Origin: Actinoplanes palleronii
GTDB lineage: Bacteria; Actinomycetota; Actinomycetes; Mycobacteriales; Micromonosporaceae
NCBI RefSeq assembly: GCF_016862315.1
Contig: NZ_BOMS01000057.1
Coordinates: forward strand, 62,001-126,000
Reading direction: 5' to 3'
DNA length: 64,000 nt
The notes below the pieces were generated by a model that ran no database searches, was not told where the DNA came from, and saw only the letters and a program-made list of their open reading frames with translations. The position numbers were made by a program, and so were the translations under genes. Shown piece by piece: positions 16,747 through 25,195 of the stretch (position 1 is its first letter; each line of letters starts with the position of its first letter).

Positions 16747-17673
16747 ATGAACGCGTCGCCGGAAGTCGCCCTGCGGGTCTCCGCTCTCAGCAAGTCCTTC
16801 GGCCGGGTCACCGCCCTCGACGGGCTCGACCTGACTGTCACGACGGGTGAGGTGCACGGCTTCCTCGGGCCGAACGGCAGTGGCAAGACCACCACCATCC
16901 GGATCCTGCTCGGCCTGTTGCGTGCCGACTCGGGCACGGTGTCGATGCTGGGCGGTGATCCCTGGCGCGACGCGGTCGACCTGCATGCCCGGCTCGCCTA
17001 CGTTCCCGGCGACGTGACGCTCTGGCCGGGCGTCACCGGCGGTGAGGTGATCGATCTGCTCGGGCGGATGCGCGGCCGGCCCGACCGGCGCCGCCGTGAC
17101 GATCTGCTGGAGATGTTCGACCTCGACCCGAGCAGGAAAGCCCGCACCTACTCCAAGGGCAACCGGCAGAAGGTGGCCCTGATCGCCGCGCTTGCCTCGG
17201 ACGTCGAACTGCTGCTGCTCGACGAACCCACCTCCGGACTCGACCCGCTGATGGAGTCGGTGTTCCAGCAGTGCATCCAGGAGGTCCGGAAACAGGGCCG
17301 CACCGTGCTGTTGTCCAGCCACATCCTGGCCGAGGCGGAAGCGCTGTGCGACCGGGTCAGCATCATCCGGCGGGGCCGGACGGTGGAGACCGGCACGCTG
17401 GCGGAACTGCGTCACCTGACCCGGACGTCGATCACCGTGGAGACCCGGGACCCGATCACCGGCGTCGAGACGATGCCCGGCGTGCACGACGCGGTCCTGG
17501 AAACCCGGCACGCCCGCTTCGACGTGGACACCGCGCAGCTCGAAGCGGTGGTGTGCCGGCTCGCGCCGCTCGGCGTGCGCAGCCTGACCAGCACGCCACC
17601 CACCCTGGAGGAAATGTTCCTGCGGCACTACGGTGCCGACCCGGCAGACGGCGGGGCAGGCGGGGCGTCATGA
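16747..17673 (+). CDS. ABC transporter ATP-binding protein (exporter)
   Basis: This 308-residue ATPase has Walker A GPNGSGKTTT, Walker B LLLLDEPTSGLD, switch His in SSHIL, and a degenerate signature YSKGNRQK in place of LSGGQ, a form common in DrrA-like/antibiotic-efflux ATPases. The C-terminal part from about residue 225 is the extra regulatory domain of that group. ATG 16747 follows AGGGAGG. The stop overlaps the permease start by four bases (ATGA), so the two proteins form one exporter. The substrate is unknown. Confidence 0.9.
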   Translation: MNASPEVALRVSALSKSFGRVTALDGLDLTVTTGEVHGFLGPNGSGKTTTIRILLGLLRADSGTVSMLGGDPWRDAVDLHARLAYVPGDVTLWPGVTGGEVIDLLGRMRGRPDRRRRDDLLEMFDLDPSRKARTYSKGNRQKVALIAALASDVELLLLDEPTSGLDPLMESVFQQCIQEVRKQGRTVLLSSHILAEAEALCDRVSIIRRGRTVETGTLAELRHLTRTSITVETRDPITGVETMPGVHDAVLETRHARFDVDTAQLEAVVCRLAPLGVRSLTSTPPTLEEMFLRHYGADPADGGAGGAS

Positions 17674-19247
17674 CCGGGACGCTGGGCCTGCTGCGGTTCA
17701 TGCTGCGCCGGGAACGTCGCGGGCTGCCCTGGTGGCTGCTGGGTGTGGCGTTGCTCTGGCTGACGCAGTCCGGGCAGAGCCAGAATCTCTATGGCACGCC
17801 GGAGGACCTCGCCGAGCTGCGCAGCACGGCCGAGGGCAACGCCGCCGTCGTCGTGATGAACGGCCCGGCCCGGCTGCTCGACTCGATCGGCGGGGAGATC
17901 GTGTTCGAGATGTTCGGGTTCGTGGCGGTCGTCCTCGCCCTGATGAACATCTTTATGGTCGGCCGGCAGACCCGCGGTGACGAGGAGACCGGGCGGGCCG
18001 AGCTGATCCGGTCGGCCCGGGTGGGCCGCCGCGCCCCGCTGGCCGCCGCGCTCGCCCTGGCCGGTGCCGCCGACCTGGCCGCCGGGGTGATCGTCTGCGC
18101 CGTGGTCGTCGCCACCGGCCTGCCGGTGGGCTCGTCGGTGCTGCTCGGCGCCGCCACGGCCGTGGTCCCCGCGACCTTCGCCGCGCTCACTGCGGTCACG
18201 GCTCAGCTGTTCGAGAGTGCACGATCGGTGTACGGGAGCGCGGCGGCCCTGCTGGGCGGCGCATTCGCTCTCCGCGCGGCCGGCGACGCGGGCAGTGGCG
18301 CCCTGTCGTGGCTGTCGCCGATCGGCTGGGGTCAGCGCATCTACCCCTACGTCGCCGACCGGTGGTGGCCGCTGCTGCTGCCCCTGGCCGCGATCGCGGT
18401 GTTGACGACGATGGCGGTCGCGCTGCTCGACCGGCGCGACTTCGGTCACGGCCTGGTGGCGCCGAGGCCCGGCCGGCCGGTGGCCTCGGCGGCCTTCAGC
18501 AACGCGTACGGGCTGGCCTGGCGGCTGCAACGCACCGCGCTGACCGGATGGCTGGCCGGCCTGGTGCTGCTCGGCCTGGCATACGGGTCGATGGGCGACA
18601 GCATGCAGCAGTACGTCGACGACCATCCGGAGATCGCGGAGTTCCTGCCCGGCGGTGCGGCGCGCGTGCTCGACTCGTACCTCGCCCTGACCATCGCCCT
18701 GTCCGCGCTGATCGCCTCCGCGTACGGGGTCAGCAGCGTGTTGCGCACCCGGGGTGAGGAGACGTCGGGGCACGCCGAGTCGGTCCTGGCCACCCGGACC
18801 AGCCGTCTGCGCTGGCTGGCCGGCCACCTCAGCGTGACTCTCGCCGGCACGACGCTGGCGCTGGTGGCGATCGGCCTCGGTGAAGGCGTGGCGTACGCGC
18901 TGAGTGTCTCCGACGCCACCCAGGTGCCCCGAGTCGTCGGGGCCGCGCTCGCCTACCTGCCGGCGGTCTGGTCGGTCGCGGCGGTCGGCGTGCTGGCGAT
19001 GGGCTGGCTGCCGAGGGCGGCGGCCGCCGCGGGGTGGACGGTGGTCGGATACTGCGCGATCGTCAGCCTCTTCGGCGACTCGTTCGACCTGCCGGGCTGG
19101 ACGAGGGCCGCGTCGCCGTTCGACCACACGCCGCAGGTGCCGCTCGACGCACTCGACGCCGCCCCGCTCGTGGTGCTCACGCTGATCACCGGGGCGCTGC
19201 TGGCGGCCGGATACGCCGGGCTGCGCAGGCGGGACATCGGCTACTGA
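17670..19247 (+). CDS. ABC-2 type exporter permease, duplicated form
   Basis: The 525-residue hydrophobic protein comprises two homologous six-helix halves. Each half ends or begins with a conserved RGDEETGRAE or RGEETSGHAE loop (near residues 107 and 367), the mark of the long polyketide/antibiotic-efflux permeases that work with a single ATPase gene. It is translated from ATG 17670, coupled to the ATPase. Membrane location and export function follow from the family; the cargo cannot be read from the sequence. Confidence 0.85.
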   Translation: MTGTLGLLRFMLRRERRGLPWWLLGVALLWLTQSGQSQNLYGTPEDLAELRSTAEGNAAVVVMNGPARLLDSIGGEIVFEMFGFVAVVLALMNIFMVGRQTRGDEETGRAELIRSARVGRRAPLAAALALAGAADLAAGVIVCAVVVATGLPVGSSVLLGAATAVVPATFAALTAVTAQLFESARSVYGSAAALLGGAFALRAAGDAGSGALSWLSPIGWGQRIYPYVADRWWPLLLPLAAIAVLTTMAVALLDRRDFGHGLVAPRPGRPVASAAFSNAYGLAWRLQRTALTGWLAGLVLLGLAYGSMGDSMQQYVDDHPEIAEFLPGGAARVLDSYLALTIALSALIASAYGVSSVLRTRGEETSGHAESVLATRTSRLRWLAGHLSVTLAGTTLALVAIGLGEGVAYALSVSDATQVPRVVGAALAYLPAVWSVAAVGVLAMGWLPRAAAAAGWTVVGYCAIVSLFGDSFDLPGWTRAASPFDHTPQVPLDALDAAPLVVLTLITGALLAAGYAGLRRRDIGY

Positions 19248-19301
19248 GAGTTCGTCGGCGGGCCGGCCGGTGCGCATGGCTGCGGCGGGCTCCTGGCCCG
19301 C

Positions 19302-19805
19302 TCAGTCGTGCGTCAGCCGGTAGGTCAGCGCGTGGACACCCATCAGGATCGCCGGGCCCGCGATCGCCACGGCGGCCGCGGGCCCGTCCACCTCGGCGAT
19401 GCCGTGCCGGGCGAGTTCGCGCCGGGCCCACAGCCAGTACGGGATGACGATGACGGGTGCGGTGGCGGCCCCCGAGACGTACCGGCCCGCGACGGCTGCC
19501 ATGCCGAGGTGGCCGAAGCCGTGCAGGCCGTAGGCGAGCAGGACCCCGCGGAAGATCGGCGAGCGGCCCTGCGACCGGACGCCCTCGGCCGCGGCGGCGC
19601 CGATCAGCAGACCCATCGCGGCGATGCCCAGGGCCACGTGCCGCTGCGAGAGACCGTCGCGGCGCAGGCGCGCCGGAACGGGCAGCGCCGCCGGCAGCCG
19701 CGGCAGCAGGTACCGGCTGCTGCGGCTCATCGTCCACAGTTCTTCCAGATCGCTGAGCGCCCAGGTGCCGAAGAGCCCGGCCGCGACCTTCGTCATCGGT
19801 GTCAT
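19302..19805 (-). CDS. HXXEE-like small membrane protein
   Basis: The 167-residue protein has about four hydrophobic segments and conserved acidic and histidine spots: SDLEELWTM near the N-terminus, RHVALGI in the middle and HGFGHL later. This pattern resembles the HXXEE domain family, whose function is unknown. ATG 19805 has GGAAGG 8 bases upstream; a longer start is not needed. It reads leftward, convergent with the permease gene. Confidence 0.55.
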   Translation of the reverse strand: MTPMTKVAAGLFGTWALSDLEELWTMSRSSRYLLPRLPAALPVPARLRRDGLSQRHVALGIAAMGLLIGAAAAEGVRSQGRSPIFRGVLLAYGLHGFGHLGMAAVAGRYVSGAATAPVIVIPYWLWARRELARHGIAEVDGPAAAVAIAGPAILMGVHALTYRLTHD

Positions 19806-20043
19806 TGTCGTCACCTTCCCCGGTTCACCGGGCTCGGACCGCTGGGGGAGAGCCACGGGGCACCTCGAGCATTCCGGTTCGTCCGAGAGTGGGGAAGGGC
19901 CCTTGGTGCCGGTGAGTCAGGACGGGATCCCCTGGTTCCCGCACGAGCACGGCGGACGATGGTGAGGCGTCACCCATTGCCGTTCATCGATCTCACGGCT
20001 TGATCTCGGGACGGCTCAGCGCCACGACGAGGAGGGATCATCG

Positions 20044-21249
20044 ATGTTTTCGCGAGCGATCATGGCGACCGCGGTGGTGTCGGTTCTGTCGATACCGCTC
20101 AGCGCTGTCACCGCGAGGGCGCCCGGCGAAGCCGCTGGTGCGACGCCACCGAGCGGTGTCGTGGCGGTGAGCACCGGAGGACTGCGGGTCACGCCGCAGA
20201 GCCTGGCGGTGACGGTGGAAGCCGGGCGACGACAGCAGAGTGCGGTGCAGCTGACGAACGTCGGCGGCTCCGCCGTACGATGGTGGATCGCCGACGGTGA
20301 GGGTGCCGCTTCGCGGCCGGGACGCCTCGGTGAGGTGCAGCGGTCCTGGGCAGTGACGGGTATGGCGGTCGGCTGGGGCATCGGAACCGAGTCCGGCAAT
20401 GTCTGGATCTCCGACGTGGACCTGCTGCGCAACGACAGCTACACGCCCGACGGGATCCGTCGTAGCGAAGGGTGGCCCACCCCCTGGGCCAACATCAACC
20501 CCGGTCCGCTGGACATGGCCTACGTGCCGAGCCGTTCACTGATGTGCCAGGTCAAGACGGGTGCCGAGAACGGCATCGCCTGCTGGGACCCGCGCACCGG
20601 TGATGTCCGCGCCGACATCGTGGGGGAGTTCGCCTGGACGGCGGCCCCGCAGCGCGGGCTGGCCTACCGCCCGGACGACGACAGCTTCTACGTGGGCGGC
20701 TGGGACCAGGGCAGGATCTACCACATCCGCGGGCTGGGGAACCCGCGCCCGGGAAGCGTGATCAGCAGTTGCGTGCCGCCCGACCGCGCCGTCGCCGGGC
20801 TCGGCTGGAGCGCCGGCTTCGACAGGCTCTGGGTCGCCACGCAGAGCCCGCGCGACCTCGTCTACGCGCTCGATCCGGACACCTGCCGGACGCTCGCCAC
20901 GGTGGCACCGCCCGACGCGGATCCGTCCACCGGAGCCGGCCTGGACGTCGGCCCGGACGGCAGCCTCTGGATCATGTCCGCGGGAGTCGGCGCACCGCCG
21001 GCGACGTCGGGAACGGCCAGCCAGATCGGCAGCGGCCTGCCGGTGTTCGCCACCGCCCCGTGGCTGGCGGCCGAGCGCTCCTCGGGCTCGCTGCGGCCCG
21101 GCGGGTCCCTGCGGATCGGAATCCGCGTTGATGCCACCCGGTTGGCACCGGGACGGTACGAGGCGACCTTGTACGTGCTCAGCGACGAGGAGCAGAATTG
21201 TCTGACGGCCGTTCCGGTGCGCCTGCTGGTGCGGCCCGCACCGCACTGA
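20044..21249 (+). CDS. Secreted beta-propeller-like protein
   Basis: The 401-residue protein has an N-terminal signal peptide (about residues 1-28, MATAVVSVLSIPLSAVTARA). An Ig-like segment follows with LRVTPQSLAVTVEAGRRQQSAVQLTN. The middle (about 95-320) has repeated short strands of propeller type: GLAYRPDDDSFYVGGWDQG, GLGWSAGFDRLWVATQSPRDLVYALD and GLDVGPDGSLWIMS. The C-terminal ~50 residues look like a second Ig-like domain. Enzymatic residues are not evident, so adhesion or ligand binding outside the cell is likely. ATG 20044 follows GAGGAGGGATC. The 19806-20043 intergenic stretch contains a 14-bp element, GGCCCTTGGTGCCG at 19898, which recurs at 60255. Confidence 0.7.
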   Translation: MFSRAIMATAVVSVLSIPLSAVTARAPGEAAGATPPSGVVAVSTGGLRVTPQSLAVTVEAGRRQQSAVQLTNVGGSAVRWWIADGEGAASRPGRLGEVQRSWAVTGMAVGWGIGTESGNVWISDVDLLRNDSYTPDGIRRSEGWPTPWANINPGPLDMAYVPSRSLMCQVKTGAENGIACWDPRTGDVRADIVGEFAWTAAPQRGLAYRPDDDSFYVGGWDQGRIYHIRGLGNPRPGSVISSCVPPDRAVAGLGWSAGFDRLWVATQSPRDLVYALDPDTCRTLATVAPPDADPSTGAGLDVGPDGSLWIMSAGVGAPPATSGTASQIGSGLPVFATAPWLAAERSSGSLRPGGSLRIGIRVDATRLAPGRYEATLYVLSDEEQNCLTAVPVRLLVRPAPH

Positions 21250-21277
21250 CGGCCATCGGGTTCACCGGGGAGGCGTG

Positions 21278-22534
21278 GTGACGACCAGCGGAGCGGACGA
21301 GATCCGGGCGGCCGGACGGCTGACCGGTGATGCGCTGGCCGGTGTGGTGAGCGTGGTCCGCGACACCCATGAGGCGATCGCCGACCGGGTGTTCCGCGCC
21401 GTCGGCCCGGTCGTATGGCCGGTCCGTGCCGCGCACGGCGTGATCGCCGGCGGGGTGTACGCGATCGTCCGGGGCGCGCACGCGGTGCTGCCCCGGATGA
21501 TCGGCGCCGCGGCGGGCCGGGCCTGGCGCGCGGAGCAGCCACCACTGTCGGTGCACCTGGCCGGCCGGTCGGGTCTCGCGGTGGTCAACGGCGTCTGGGG
21601 CGACATGCTCAGTGGCCGGCACCCGGACCTCGCGACCCCGATGGCGGTCCGGTCACGGGGTGAGGACGTCCCGCTCACCACCGGGGCGCTCCGGCAGGCG
21701 TTCCCCGCGGCGACGGGACGGATCGTGGTGTTCGTCCACGGACTGTGTGAGACCGAGGAGTACTGGTCGCTGTCCGCCCGCCGGCACCACGGAACGGCCC
21801 GGCTGACGCTCGGCTCGCGGTTGCGGCGCGACCTCGGGTACACCCCCGTCTACCTGCGGTACAACTCCGGTCTGCACGTGTCCGACAACGGCCTGCGGCT
21901 CTCGTCGCTGCTGAGCGAACTGGTCGAGCACTGGCCGGTCGCCGTCGAACGGCTCACCCTGATCGGGCATTCGATGGGAGGTCTGGTGATCCGCAGCGCG
22001 GGTCAGCAGGGCGCGGACTCCGGACAGCGATGGGTGCCGGCGGTACGACACGTGGTGTGCCTGGGCACCCCGCACCTGGGTGCGCCGCTGGCCCGCGGCG
22101 TGCACGCCACCGCGCGGCTGCTGACCCGGTTCCCGGAGAGCCGGCCGATCGGCCGGGTGCTCAGTTCACGCAGCGCCGGGGTCCAGGATCTCGGGTACGG
22201 CGCGCTCGTGGAGCAGGACTGGCGCGACGTGGACCCGGCCGCGCCGCCGCGCGACGTGTGCACCGACGTGCCGTTCCTGCCGCACGCGGAGCACTACTTC
22301 ATCGGCGCCACCCTCACCCGGCGGCCTGACGGGCCGCTGGCCGGCGTTCTCGGCGACCTGCTCGTTCCGTACGCCAGCGCGGCCGGCCGCGGGGAGCGGC
22401 GGTACCTGCCGTTCGCCGCCGGCCACGGCCGGCATTTGGGCGGTCTGCACCACTTCGACCTGCTCAATCATCCGGCCGTGCACGACCAGGTGGCTGCCTG
22501 GCTCGCCGCGGAACCTCGGCCCGTGGCGAGCTGA
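21278..22534 (+). CDS. Alpha/beta-hydrolase, lipase-like
   Basis: In 418 residues, the nucleophile elbow GHSMGG and the oxyanion strand VVFVHGLCETEEYW mark an alpha/beta-hydrolase of the triacylglycerol lipase/PGAP1-like group. LGTPHLGAPLARG follows the elbow as usual, and HHFDLLNHP near the C-terminus supplies the likely catalytic His. The N-terminal ~100 residues are helical and have no signal peptide. GTG 21278 is better spaced from GGGGAGG than GTG 21275. The substrate (lipid ester) is inferred from family only. Confidence 0.8.
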   Translation: MTTSGADEIRAAGRLTGDALAGVVSVVRDTHEAIADRVFRAVGPVVWPVRAAHGVIAGGVYAIVRGAHAVLPRMIGAAAGRAWRAEQPPLSVHLAGRSGLAVVNGVWGDMLSGRHPDLATPMAVRSRGEDVPLTTGALRQAFPAATGRIVVFVHGLCETEEYWSLSARRHHGTARLTLGSRLRRDLGYTPVYLRYNSGLHVSDNGLRLSSLLSELVEHWPVAVERLTLIGHSMGGLVIRSAGQQGADSGQRWVPAVRHVVCLGTPHLGAPLARGVHATARLLTRFPESRPIGRVLSSRSAGVQDLGYGALVEQDWRDVDPAAPPRDVCTDVPFLPHAEHYFIGATLTRRPDGPLAGVLGDLLVPYASAAGRGERRYLPFAAGHGRHLGGLHHFDLLNHPAVHDQVAAWLAAEPRPVAS

Positions 22535-22580
22535 CGACGAACACTAGGCTGGGCGGAGTCCCCGGCCTCGGGAGGGTGCG

Positions 22581-23519
22581 ATGGCTCGGCACAGGTGGCA
22601 GGTGGCCCGGGCCGTGACCGCCGTCGTGGCGGTCATGGTGACGGCGGCCTGCGGCGCAGCGGACCGGCCCGGTCCCTCGTCCGGCTCCCCGCCGGTATGG
22701 CCGGCGAGTGGCACCGGCACGGTCGAGATCGGTGGCCGGCCGGTCACCGTGCACGTCCCTGACTCCTACGATCCGGCCCGGCCCGCGCCGCTGGTCCTCG
22801 CATTGCACGGATACACCTCCGACGCGCCGGAGTTGGAGACGTTCCTGCGGCTGACGCCCGAGTCGGACCGGCGAGGGTTCGTCTACGTCTATCCCGACGG
22901 GTCGACCGACGACCGGGGCGACCGGTTCTGGAACGCCACCGACGCGTGCTGCGGGCTCTCCGGCGCGAAACCTGACGACTCGCGGTACCTCAGCGACCTC
23001 ATCTCCACGGTCCAGGGCTCGTACCGGATCGACGGCGCCCGGGTCTACCTGATCGGTCACTCCAACGGCGCGTTCATGGCGTTCCGGATGGCCTGCGATC
23101 ACGCCGACCAGATCGCGGCGATCGTCGCCGTCAACGGCGCCACCTGGAACGACCCCGCACGGTGCCGGCCGTCCGAACCGGTGAGCGTGCTGGCCGTGCA
23201 CAGCACCGACGACGAGGCGATCGCGTTCACCGGCGGCGCCATCGACGGCGTGGCGTACCCGTCGGCGGCCACCACCGTCACCCGTTGGCTGGGCTACGAC
23301 CGGTGTGCGAGCGCCGGCCGCGATGCTCCCGGTCTGGACCTGGTGACCGACCTGCCGGCCGCTGAGACGTCGGTACGCACGTACCGGCAGGACTGTGCCG
23401 GGGGATCGAGCGTGCAGCAGTGGACGATCAACGGCGGCACCCACGTACCGCATCTGGGCCCTGCTTTCGCTCCGGCGGTGACGGACTTCCTGCTCTCCCA
23501 GGCCGAGCCGGCCCGGTAG
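22581..23519 (+). CDS. Lipoprotein esterase, LpqC/PHB-depolymerase-like
   Basis: The 312-residue protein has a lipoprotein signal (lipobox VTAAC, Cys24). Its catalytic core has LVLALHGYTSDAPELE (oxyanion region), GHSNGAFMAFRMAC (nucleophile Ser) and NGGTHVPHLGP (His). The motif YVYPDGSTDD and the paired cysteines near DACCGL fit the LpqC/feruloyl-esterase/PHB depolymerase group, which hydrolyse esters at the cell surface. It begins 46 bases after the previous hydrolase and reads in the same direction, so the two may be cotranscribed. Confidence 0.82.
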   Translation: MARHRWQVARAVTAVVAVMVTAACGAADRPGPSSGSPPVWPASGTGTVEIGGRPVTVHVPDSYDPARPAPLVLALHGYTSDAPELETFLRLTPESDRRGFVYVYPDGSTDDRGDRFWNATDACCGLSGAKPDDSRYLSDLISTVQGSYRIDGARVYLIGHSNGAFMAFRMACDHADQIAAIVAVNGATWNDPARCRPSEPVSVLAVHSTDDEAIAFTGGAIDGVAYPSAATTVTRWLGYDRCASAGRDAPGLDLVTDLPAAETSVRTYRQDCAGGSSVQQWTINGGTHVPHLGPAFAPAVTDFLLSQAEPAR

Positions 23520-23626
23520 ACGGCCGCCGTCCGCGCGCCAGCTTGGGACGGCGATCGCGACCATCGCTGCCGGGTTGCCGTGCCGGGAGGTCAGCCCTGA
23601 TGTCGCCGGGGCGCCGCGGCTGGTCC

Positions 23627-24772
23627 TCACGGTTGCCGGGGCGCGGGCGCGAAGGCCTTCGCGGCGCGCGGGGCGGCGACCGTGGCGACCCCGATGGTGA
23701 TCAGGGCGCCGAGGATGAGCGCGGCGGGTTCGCCGGCTGCCAGCAGGTGCGACTGGGTGCCGAGGGCGGCGGCCGCGACCGGAACCCCGAGCTGCGCGCC
23801 GGACAGGGCGGCCAGGCTGAACGGCTGCCCGAGCAACCGTGGCAGCAGATGGGTGAGGACGGCTGCGATGCCCAGCGCCGCACCCAGGCCGATCAAGGCG
23901 GGCCGGTCGGCGAGCGCGTGCAGATCGAGGGAACTGCCCAGCCAGACGAAGAACACCGGGCCGAAGAATCCCTCGGCGACGCCGAACAACTGCCGAGCCA
24001 GCCGCCGTGGTTGCCCGACGGCCGCCACGGCCAGGCCGAATCCGAACCCGGCGAGCATGATCGAGACTCGGGTGGTCTGCGCGATCGCGGCGAGGCCGAA
24101 GAGAACGGCCAGGTTGATGCGCAACTCGAGGGCGAACTTGCGCCGCTGGGACCGGTGGTGAACGGTCTTGAGCCAGCCGCGCCGCCCGGCGGCCCGGAGG
24201 GCGGCGTACACGCCGACAGCGCACGCCACCACCGCGAGCGCACCCAGAGCCGCTGTCCCGGCGCGGGCCGGATCGATCGCCAAGGGCAGCGCGACGATGC
24301 AGGCGGCGTCGGCCAACGCGACCTGGGGGAGCAGTTGCAGGACCGGGGTGCCCTCGAGCCGGGACTCGGTGATGATCGGCAGGAGGAGAGCGGCCGAGGA
24401 GGACGAGAGCAGGACCGCGTACAGGATCGCGTGGCCGGTATCGAAGAGGCGGGCGATGAGCAGGGCCATCGGCACGGAGGCGGCGACCACGGTGACGGCG
24501 CGGAGCAACCCGACCGGCAGAGCCTGGCGCAGCCGGGGGTCACCGACCGGCACGTGGGAGCCGGCGACGAACATGACGAGGGCGAAGCCGATGGTGGCCA
24601 GCAGTGCGAAGGTCGGTTCGGCGGCATCCAATCGGTCCAGCACCATCGGGCCGAGAGCCACGCCGGCCAGGAGTTCACCGACGACGACGGGAAGTCCCCA
24701 CCGGCGCGGGAACGCCAGCAGCGGACCGATGATGCCGGCCGCGCAGATCAACGCCAGTAGAGCGAAACTCAT
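23627..24772 (-). CDS. CPA2-family cation/proton antiporter
   Basis: A 381-residue membrane protein with about 12 helices. Typical CPA2 features are GLPVVVGELLAGVALGP at the start, LATIGFALVMFVAGSHV, the SSSSAALLLPI helix and GFFGPVFFVWLGSSLDLHAL. No C-terminal RCK/TrkA domain follows. It would exchange Na+ or K+ for H+. ATG 24772 follows GAGGG; the longer frame runs into remnant sequence. Confidence 0.85.
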   Translation of the reverse strand: MSFALLALICAAGIIGPLLAFPRRWGLPVVVGELLAGVALGPMVLDRLDAAEPTFALLATIGFALVMFVAGSHVPVGDPRLRQALPVGLLRAVTVVAASVPMALLIARLFDTGHAILYAVLLSSSSAALLLPIITESRLEGTPVLQLLPQVALADAACIVALPLAIDPARAGTAALGALAVVACAVGVYAALRAAGRRGWLKTVHHRSQRRKFALELRINLAVLFGLAAIAQTTRVSIMLAGFGFGLAVAAVGQPRRLARQLFGVAEGFFGPVFFVWLGSSLDLHALADRPALIGLGAALGIAAVLTHLLPRLLGQPFSLAALSGAQLGVPVAAAALGTQSHLLAAGEPAALILGALITIGVATVAAPRAAKAFAPAPRQP

Positions 24773-24929
24773 CTCCGGCCCTCGATGCCCACGGTGGGCC
24801 GACCACCCTGGCGAGGCTGGACGAGGATGGCCGGCGACGGCAGCCCCGGGCGCACCGGAGGATGGCGTCACCCGAGCGTAGGCGGATGTTCGCCGCCGTG
24901 GGCATCGGACGGTGTATCTGCAGCAGCAC

Positions 24930-25060
24930 GCGCTCGCCTGGGTGATCGCGACCGTGGTGCTCAACGCGGTGCGGGAATGCTGGTACAGCGCGCCCGCGGC
25001 CACGCCGCCGATGAGCGCCCCGGCGCCTTGCCCGGCCGCGAACAGGCGTAGCCGGTGGCG
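24930..25060 (-). pseudogene. Fragment of an MFS transporter
   Basis: Leftward reading gives RLFAAGQGAGALIGGVAAGALYQHSRTALSTTVAITQA, resembling the last two helices of a drug-efflux MFS protein, then decays. There is no start or upstream portion. The remainder of 24773-25195 has no gene I can support. Confidence 0.35.
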
Positions 25061-25195
25061 GCACCAGGTCGGCCAGCGACCGTGGCCGACATGCCGCTGT
25101 CAGGGTCTTGCGGCCCTGCCGTGGCGTCGGCCGGAGTCCGACGGTAGAGGCGTGGCGGTGGGCGCGCGGCCCGTCGGCGAGGTGTGGAGGACTCT